64,000 nucleotides of DNA from assembly GCA_015499995.1 (NCBI GenBank), contig JADNRV010000012.1, positions 310,001-374,000 on the forward strand, written 5' to 3'. The stretch's first letter is position 1. Each line of letters opens with the position of its first letter. Under the pieces are notes generated by a model. It was given only the letters and a program-made list of their open reading frames with translations, did no database searches and was not told the DNA's origin. Below, in pieces: positions 34,426 through 42,516 of this stretch. Both the position numbers and the translations under genes were made by a program. Origin of the DNA: Flammula alnicola (Eukaryota > Basidiomycota > Agaricomycetes > Agaricales > Strophariaceae).

Positions 34426-34878
34426 CTAGAAGGCATAGAACTCTGACATACCGCGTTCGTCAAACATGGCTCCGAGCACCTGAATACTGATGGAGTTCAT
34501 GGTGTAATGCACATAGCAGACGAGCCCTTATCCGACAATTGACTCAATACAAGCTGTTATATCAGCTTCGGTGATGGAAAAATGCAACAATTAAATGCAT
34601 ACCTTTCGGGAAATTATAAGACGCATATCCTTCCAATGCAGTCTGCTCTAACGTATAAAGTTCGTGCATAACATATTCTTCGATCTGCATCGCCAATTTA
34701 CGTCATTAAAACACAGAAGTCGATTGACACGGCGAGAAACTCACCAAGCCCATCTCACTCCTGGGCACTCTCTCTATTTTCGCCAACGCCTCCTTATCGC
34801 CCATATTCCCGAGACAAAATCTCGCAGTATTACGGAACTTGCACAATGATTCCGCAGATTGAGCGATAACGATTGGGC
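34426..34878 (-). pseudogene. Isoleucyl-tRNA synthetase fragment (anticodon-binding region)
   Basis: Three short exons (34878-34745, 34684-34603, 34526-34426) splice in frame: GPIVIAQSAESLCKFRNTAR, FCLGNMGDKEALAKIERVPR, then EEYVMHELYTLEQTALEGYA and SYNFPK, matching the anticodon-binding helical domain of mitochondrial-type IleRS (ESL.K.RNT.R; DRYMLH.L..LE; YDFxKV). The HIGH and KMSKS catalytic parts are absent nearby, and the C-terminus is replaced by MNSISIQVLGAMFDERGMSE and a stop. A gene relic captured in the duplicated block, not a functional synthetase. Confidence 0.6.
34427..34602. other. Shared 3' flank of disaggregase copy 1
   Basis: This stretch and the DNA from 34194 on recur after copy 2 (46560-46738). 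It includes the 3' exon of the IleRS fragment (34526-34426) and an intron. It marks the right part of the duplicated block. Confidence 0.5.
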
Positions 34879-36445
34879 CTATTGACATGAACATTAGAAA
34901 AAGATATATTTCAATGAAAAATATAATGAACATACCTTCATTCAACTATCTCGGAATGGGTTTGGCCTAAAGCAGGGTGAAGGCAAGCTGGTGGTGGCGG
35001 TCATGCTCATGCACAGGTGCTGCGGGCACTTGCAGGTGGTGGCGGTACGTCGGACGACGTTAGAGATGAGGAGACAATGTCAGTCTCCCCATATGGCCTA
35101 CATTTGGGTCAGTTGGGTGGAGCGAGAAGAAAAGGACTCGATTTGCTACGTAGTAACATACCTCTCCAGTGCCTCCCGTTGGTGTCTCTGATCTGCTCCT
35201 TCAACCCAAATCCTTCGAGAGCGAGCCCACATCCCTCGACGAAGGGAGGGATGTCCAACACGCAGGCGGACAGCACGTGTTGGTAGGGTCAAAGAGGAGT
35301 CGTCATCGCTCTTGTCCGAACTCGATGAAGGCCAGGAAGGAGCGTTGGCGGGCAATGCCTGGAGACCGTAGCCTCCACTTGCTCGCAGACCATTTGAGCA
35401 CGTTCCTTGGGGAAAATCAGCACTTCCGGACATGCTGGAGGAAGCGACGGGTCGCTCGTCCTGGTCTTGAGTCCTGCCACACGTCTGAACAAATAGTTAA
35501 TCAAATGTTCAATAGTAAGCTCAACAAAAGAAACGTACGCAACTTCTGACCTCTTGGCTGGTCCTTCCTTGCCTACCGGCGGCTCCTCATCCACCTTGTC
35601 ATTGAGACTTGGAAATTTGCCCTTGAGATCAAGAACCGCCAGTCGCTCCTCCCATACAGCTTGCGACTGAGCGGCGTATTCCTTCTTCATCTTTTCCGGG
35701 GTTAGCAAAGTCCTCGCCAATTCCAGTGGGTATGAAAACTCCATTTGTCGGATTCATCAACCTACGACTGCAAGTAAGCATCTCTGAAGAAAGACAAACA
35801 ATAAAAAGAATGGAACTGATGCAAACAGATAGACGTACGTGGTGCGGCAGCGTGCAGAGCGACCAGCTGCTGTGAGAGCTCGACCGTACATTTCCGGCTC
35901 GCCTTGGTGTCATGCGTCAGCGAGGAAGGGCAGGTGGCAGAGCCACATGAAAGCGAAACGACGAAGCCGAGCGGGTACTGAAGCTGCGACAACTTGAAGA
36001 GTGTCTCTCTTTTCCCACAGGCGGTGTTAAGAGACAGAACGCACCGTTGTTGGCCACGTTTGAACGAGAAAGAACTCCCAAATTGCGCACGGCGTACAGA
36101 TAAAATCACTTTTTAGGTACCGCTATGGAAGAGCGAGGTGAGAGTATATGCTCATATTTTATCTGCAGGTACTATCTAGAAATCCAACACGGTGTACAAA
36201 GTCTACCAACCTGGGGTGCACAAATTCATAGAACTTCGCTTTTTCCTGACGATCATCTGCGCACTGGCAAGGAGTATGGACACTGGCTTATCTACTGCAA
36301 TGACACTATATCATGATCATAGCTCACTTTCGTATATATCAAATCTCGTACCGTAGCATTTAGATAATATCAACTGGAATCAAGAAGAAATGCATGCATC
36401 ATAGTCAACTAGCTATCTCTCCTCGAAAAGAGCAGACAAAAATCT
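34879..36445 (-). other. Unrecognised, possibly decayed minus-strand exons
   Basis: The minus strand from about 36109 to 35289 holds frames with protein-like character: LQYPLGFVVSLSCGSATCPS, SRKCTVELSQQLVALHAAAP, then YPLELARTLLTPEKMKKEYA and VWEERLAVLDLKGKFPSLND, separated by plausible introns (gtacgt at about 35836). I do not recognise the family and found no convincing start or stop. It may be a single broken gene upstream of the IleRS relic. The last 300 bases before 36446 are the 3' flank of the CHAT gene. Confidence 0.35.
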
Positions 36446-39400
36446 TTATACTCCCAAATGAATAAAAGGAACCCAAGACGCAAAAGAGCGACCGCTTTCT
36501 CGAAGGCCACGTACAGCTGTATGCAACGCCTGGGCCGCTTTTGCGCTGTTGGGTTTTCCATCTCTGAGAATCTCTGCGTACACTTTATCTGCGACAATTG
36601 GGGCAATGTCATCCCGTACGGACCACATCGTCCCGACAACACCGCGGTATCCTGCTAGGAGCATCCCTGCCGCTAGGTGAATGGCCTCTTCAGGACGCTT
36701 TTGGTCTCCTGTTGCCGTCTGACACGCAGAAAGGAATGCGAACTCTGCATCTGGAAGCGGGTCCTTGATGATGTCCGAGAGTCGTAACAGGCCATCGCTC
36801 AGACGCAGTCCGCTATTCATTGGATCCGCAGTGTCCTGGATGCCGTGACAAGCAAAATGGACCCAGCGGTATTCTTTCATCGCCTTCTCCACCTCCATGA
36901 CAGTAGCCTCCTGTCCCTGAAATAGCTTGGCGTCTGAGGCATGTTTACGAATATGCTGCAGCTCTTTCTCCGTTCCGGGAAGTGGGTTAACTCCAGGGGT
37001 ATTGGGCTGTGAGATGACCAAGAGTTTGACACCTGCTTGCTCGCTGACCTTTCGCTGAGAACTGTTGAGTAACGCACTCAATGAAGGCGTGTATGACGAA
37101 ATCGCGATATCTTCCAGTGAACAGGATACGGTGCCATCCGTATTGTAAATTCCTGCTGCATGAATCGGAAGAAAAGCAAGAGGGCCTGTCGGGCACCACC
37201 AAATATGAAGATTATCTTTGAGCTGACATTTTGTTGGTCAATTAATTAACAGTGGGCATAGTGTCCAATCTGATCACCCACCTGAAGGAGTTCAAAACAA
37301 CCAAGAATTGGTTGGACAACCAACTCCCAAAGTTCGCTGAGGATATATCGGAAAGTTGCGTCACGGTCGACATGACGGCCTACTGATTTGCTAGCTCTTT
37401 CGTCACGAAGTTTCGACCCATTCAGCTCATCATAGAGACATTTTCGAAGGAAGTCTGCATGCTTGTAAGTGAGCTTGTCAAGGTGAACGTGTTGGAGCTC
37501 CAGTGGAGGTGCAATGATCAATGCATCGCATCCGTATCGACTTGCATTCAGCACGACTACTGGACCGTTATGACCGGCGTCTTGAAGCTCGGAGTATTGT
37601 TTTGGCAGTAGAAAGCGCTCGAAATTAGGTAATTTGCGTACTTCTTCAACTGCTGTCTCCCACTTGTCAGCTAGTTGACGGTGCTGTTGAACTGCTTGTT
37701 CAGCTGACACTTCAGTGTCCCCACCTGCAAGGAAAGCTTGAGAGCTGCCACGCTCCAAGTCTCCAGAAATCGATGTGAGATTGGCGGCAAGTTCGGGATG
37801 ACTGGTCCTCAGGGCATCCGAGTCTAACGGTGTGCGAAGAAGCAATATCTGGCCCCAGAGAACCGAGCGACCCTGCTCAAGCCATTCTATTGCCATGAGC
37901 AAATTATTCGCTGAGATGGCAGTGGCTGCTGCATCGCATGCGAGAGTCCTGGCTTGAATAAGTTCGTGATGTCGTGAAGCTATACTGAGGCCGAGCCAAC
38001 ACATACGCGGCAACAGTTCAAAGGCAGCGGCATATGCCTCAAGAACGGATGGTACAGAGACATCATGGCAGCGATGAGCACGCTGGGACCATAATATGGC
38101 AGCACGAAAACGATCAGAAGGTGGGCCACTGGATTGAGTGGCAGCTTGAACAGCCGCAAATATGCTTTGCTTCAGATCCCTAGAATCTCCAAGGTGCTTG
38201 AAGCGCATCAAAAGCGAGTTTCCGAGGTTGTTTAGGAGACTTGGCTTGTCTGCGTGTCCGTCTGGTGTGAGCCGCAGCGCATCTTCAAGACTGGAGATCG
38301 CCTTCTCGATGTCTCCCATTTCTCCAAGATGCTCGAAGCGCGTCTCAAGCGAGTTTCCGAGGTTGCTTAGGAGAGTTGGCTTGACTGCGTGTCCATCTGG
38401 TGTGAGTCGCACCGCATCTTCAAGACTCGAGATCGCCTTCTCGATGTCTCCCATTTCTCTAAGACGCTTGAAGCGCCTCGAAAGCGAGATTCCGAGGTTG
38501 TTTAGGAGAGTTGGCTTGACTGTGTGCCCGTCTGGTGTGAGTCCCACCGCATCTTCAAGCCTCGAGATCGCCTTCTCAATGTCTTCCATTTCTCCAAGAC
38601 GCTGGAAGCGTGTCAAAAGCGAGTGTCCGAGGTTGCTTAATCGACCTGGCTTGTCTGCATGTCCATCTGGTGTGAGTCGCACCGCATCTTCGAGACTCGA
38701 GATCGCCTTCTCCATGTCTCCCATTTCTCCAAGACGCTCGAAGCGCATCAAAAGCGAGTGTCCGAGGTTGCTTAGGAGACTTGGCTTGTCTGCGTGTCTG
38801 TCCGGTGTGAGTCCCACCGCATCCTCAAGATTCAAGATCGCCTTCTCGATGTCTCCCATTTCTCCAAGACGCTCGAAGCGTGTCATAAGCGAGTTTCCGA
38901 GGTCGCTTAGGAGACTTGGCTTGTTTGCGTGTCTGTCCGGTGTGAGTGCCACCGCATTTTCAAAAGTCGAGATCGCCTTCTCCATGTCTCCCATTTCTCC
39001 AAGATGCTTGAAGCGCGTCTCAAGCGAGTTTCCGAGGTTGCTTAGTCGATTTGGCTTGTCTGCGTGTCCGTCTGGTGTGAGTCGCACCGCATCCTCAAGA
39101 CTCAAGATCGCCTTTTCCATGTCTCCCATTTCTCCAAGACGCTCAAAGCGCCTCAAAAGCGAGTTTCCAAGACTGCTTAATCGACCTGGCTTGTCTGCAT
39201 GTCCATCTGGTGTGAGTCGCACCACATCTTCAAGACTCGAGATGGCCTTCTTGATGTCTCCCATTTCTCCAAGACGCCCGAAGCGACCCAAAAACGAGTT
39301 TCCAAGGTTGTTTAGGAGACTTGGCTTGTCTGCATGTCCGTCTGGTGTGAGTCGCAGTGCATCTTCAAGACTCGAGATCGCCTTCTCGATGTCTTCCATT

Positions 39401-41673
39401 TCTCCAAGATGCTCGAAGCGTGTCTTAAGTGAGTTTCCGAGGTTGTTTAATCGACCTGGCTTGTCTGCGTGTCCATCTGGTGTGAGTCGCACCGCATGTT
39501 CAAGACTCAAGATTGCCTTCTCGATGTCTCCCATTTCTCCAAGACGCTCGAAGCGCGTCGAAAGCGAGGATCCGAGGCTGCTTAATTGACTTGGCTTGTC
39601 TGCGTGTCCATCTGGTGTGAGTTGCAGTGCATCTTCGAGACTCGAGATCGCCTTCTCGATGTCTCCCATTTCTCCAAGACGCTTGAAGCGCCTCATAAAC
39701 GAGTTTCCAAGGTTGCTTAATCGACTTGGCTTGTCTGCGTGTCTGTCTGGTGTGAGTCGCACTGCATCTTCAAGACTCGAGATCGCCTTCTCTATGTCTC
39801 CCATTTCTCCAAGACGCTCGAAGCGCCTCGCAAGCGAGATTCCGAGGTTGTTTAGGACACTTGGCTTGTCTGCGTGTCTGTCTGGTGTGAGCCGCAGTGC
39901 ATCTTCAAGCCTCGAGATCGCCTTCTCCATGTCTCCCATGTCTCCAAGACGCTCGAAGCGCACCAAAAGCGTGTGTCCGAGGTTGCTTAATCGACTTGGC
40001 TTGTCTGCGTGTCTGTCTGGTGTGAGTCGCACCGCATCCTCAAGATTCAAGATCGCCTTCTCGATGTCTCCCATTTCTCCAAGACGCTCGAAGCGCCTCG
40101 AAAGCGAGGATCCGAGGTTGCTTAGTCGACGTGGCTTGTCCGCGTGTCCGTCTGGTGTGAGTCGCACCGCATCTCCAACACTTGCGATCGCATTCTCGAT
40201 GTCTCCCATTTCTCCAAGACGCTCGAAGCGCCTCAGGAAAAATACTCCACGGTTGTTAAGCTCACATGCCTTTATTCTATTAGCAAACGTCGCACTTTAA
40301 CCCTGGTGGGAAGAATAATTACCTGCCTGAAATGCTGTCCATTATTCGTCCCCAGTGAATGACTGTCTGTCCTTGCATTGATAATGTTATCACTCTGATC
40401 ATCCTCCCATGTCCATCGCTTGAAGTCCGTTCTGATATAAGGTAGTACTCCCCCCGCCTTTTGTAAGTGTGGCCAATACCGAGTATCCATCTGTTTCTTG
40501 AGGAGAATGATCGTAAGACATTGCTCCGTCAAGTGATTTTCCACCGCCTGTAGTCGATATTCAGGTGAACTCTAATAGAAAATGTCCTGGAAAGATGCAA
40601 TGCTTACTTCTGGTATCACGTCTGCGTAAAAATCCAGCTCAAAAGCATATTCACGCTCTTCGTATTCTCTGAGCCATGACAGAAATTACTTTTATATCCG
40701 AGGACGCGATCTTGAATTGAATAACGTACTCCCTCGCATATGCGCGAAAAGAAATGCTTGTGTCTGTGACAATGCATTTCAAAGTGGATTCTGCAATGTC
40801 TTGAGCATTAACTGAGAGACAAATGATGTTCTATGCCGCTCTAAGATTTACCAATTGAGGGTGGAATAGAACGGGCGAACCTTCATACTCTCAGTTGGGG
40901 AACTTCGCTGAGCCCACAAGACTTGTGGTGTTGCTGGCGTTGTGACGCTGGGTGGGGCTGAGCCTTGATTTGACTGTCATTTTCGTTATTAAAAGTGTAA
41001 ACTTCCAAGCCGATTCGCAGGGATAATACCTGTTTCAAGAGCCCTCCATTTTTAGTCCCTGCCGAAGAACTATCCATATCCACGTTAATAATGTCGGTTG
41101 AGCCGTCTTCGTCCACGTCATCGGACTCATCGCCTTCCCAAGTCCATCGACTGAAGTCGGTCTTGACATATGCTAGCACAGTCTTGGATAATTGCGGCCA
41201 ATCCCGAGCAGTGATATCTTTCTTGAAGATAACGATGGTAACGGATTGTGGTGTCTTGCATTTTTCCAACGCCTATACCATGGGGTTCAATAGGTCCCGC
41301 AAGTTATAAAGGATAAGAAACTCCTACTTTTGGGACCACTTCTGCGTGAAAATCCAGTTCGAAGGCGTATTCGCACTGTTCGTCTCCTCTGGGCCGAGGG
41401 CTACATTAGACCATGTTTAAAAAAGCAATGTTGCATTCGATGACGCACTCCTTCGCATTGACTTTCAAAGAAATGGTTGTGTCTGTGACGGTGTATTTCA
41501 AAGTAGAGTGCATAATTCCTCGAAGGTTGACTGTTAGGTAAATGAAGTTCTAAGGCGGCATGTCATTCTCGGGTTTGCCAGTTAAGCATAAAACCAAGAG
41601 CACGAACCTTCTGCTTGGTGGTGGCAGAGCTTCGCTGAGCCCACAAGACTGATGGAGTCTTGACGCTGGTCAT
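36446..41673 (-). CDS. CS-CS-TPR-CHAT fusion: two p23-like CS domains, 15 TPR-like repeats, CHAT protease (1566 residues)
   Basis: Ten exons on the minus strand (41673-41608, 41549-41449, 41400-41328, 41272-41030, 40973-40889, 40811-40730, 40668-40608, 40547-40323, 40269-37282, 37222-36446) total 4701 bases, exactly 1567 codons. Residues 1-161 form a CS/p23 domain (PSVLWAQRSS, YAFELDFHAEVVP, ARDWPQLSKT, YVKTDFSRWTWE). Residues 162-312 are a second one (PQVLWAQRSS, WPHLQKAGG, YIRTDFKRWTWE). Residues about 313-1010 hold 15 TPR-like 45-residue repeats of the form MGDIEKAISSLEDAVRLTPD. A linker leads to a CHAT caspase-like domain with catalytic His about 1434 (VHFACHG) and Cys about 1475 (FLSACQTA). 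TPR-CHAT proteins are common in mushrooms; the CS domains at the front are the novelty. CS domains of p23 and Sgt1 bind Hsp90 clients or co-chaperones. Alternative: two or three separate genes, though no separate start or stop is needed. Confidence 0.75.
38185..40215. repeat. 15 tandem 135-bp coding repeats (45-residue TPR-like units)
   Basis: The unit recurs every 135 bases (for example gtctcccatttctccaaga at 38311 and 38446). The units are highly similar in DNA, not only in protein, so the array has recently expanded or been homogenised. Variation concentrates at a few codons, such as DGH/DRH and the S-L-x-x-RF positions. The array is also open on the plus strand as a by-product of its period. 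Confidence 0.9.
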
Positions 41674-41736
41674 AGTCGACAATTGTAATACGGAAGACAA
41701 GGCCCGCAGAAATTGAGATAAAGAGTGCTCAAAGAG

Positions 41737-42165
41737 ATCTACGTTGGCTGTTATAGATGTAGACACGATATAGTCAGCCATGCGGAAACAACATTTTCTC
41801 TTCGTGCACCTGGAACGGATGATGACTGATGGACTGTTGCATACGGGTGTGCACGTTCCATGTGCAAAAGGGGACACAGTTAAAGGGGCCAATGTTGACT
41901 GTGATAGATCTAGACATGATATAGTCAGCCATGCAGAAGCAATGCCTTCTCGTCGTGCACCTGTAATGGATGGCGACTGATGGACCGCCGCATACGGGTG
42001 TGTACGTTCATTGTGCAAAAGAGGACACGGTCGAAGAGATCTATGTTGGCTGTGATAGATCTCGACATGATATAGCCAGCCATGCGGAAAACCACCTGGA
42101 ACGGGTGAGGTAGATGGGCAGCTGCATGCGTGTATATGTTCAAGGATGACGTAAGTCAGAGCCAC
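41737..42165. repeat. Three tandem copies of a ~150-bp unit upstream of the CS-CS-TPR-CHAT gene
   Basis: The landmark sequence gttggctgtgatagatct (with variants) followed by gacatgatatagtcagccatgc recurs at about 41743, 41893 and 42043, each followed by cgtgcacctg-like and tacgggtgtg-like motifs. The array begins about 65 bases upstream of the start codon, so it should lie in the promoter or 5' leader. Confidence 0.65.
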
Positions 42166-42516
42166 GATATTACAAACTCCACCCGAAGACTCGCCTATGT
42201 CTGCACAGGATATATCGTCTCTCGGGTCATAAATCTGGCTGTACTACTCGTGTCTCTCGCCGTAGGGCTTTCTTTTTTCTACCCTAATTGTGTTGTTAAA
42301 GCTCACTCTGGTTTCAAGCGGAACAATGACCAGGCGGTGCTCGAATACTCCCACAGCGGGACGTCTGAGCGCATACCATGTTTTTCGTTTCATTGAAAAC
42401 GAGACTTGGGTGCGCTAAAGCCCCTTCGCCACGAGGATTATGCACCTTGTAAAGTTAAACCACCTATATATGCTTGCGAACGCCTGCACGACTCGCTAAT
42501 CCTATCTCCGTCTATC
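42166..42516. other. Spacer upstream of disaggregase copy 2
   Basis: From about 42415 on it matches the DNA upstream of copy 1 (31275 on), so the duplicated block starts here, about 100 bases before the start codon. The left half has no recognised feature. Confidence 0.5.

Noticed and set aside
38185..40215. CRISPR-like regular repeat array
   Set aside because: The period is 135 bp, the repeats are coding and contiguous without unique spacers, and the organism is a eukaryote.
38162..40300. Long plus-strand open frames (475 and 234 codons) with a SACPSGVSRTASSRLEIAFS repeat
   Set aside because: They are the antisense of the 135-bp TPR repeat. A period divisible by three keeps an antisense frame open; there is no family, and the minus-strand protein is certain.
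40883..41673. A separate gene ending at the TGA at 40883 (CS domain 1 alone)
   Set aside because: That stop is reached only by reading through the intron 40974-41029. With splicing, the frame continues into CS domain 2 and on to CHAT, and total exon length is a multiple of three. It is kept only as an alternative.
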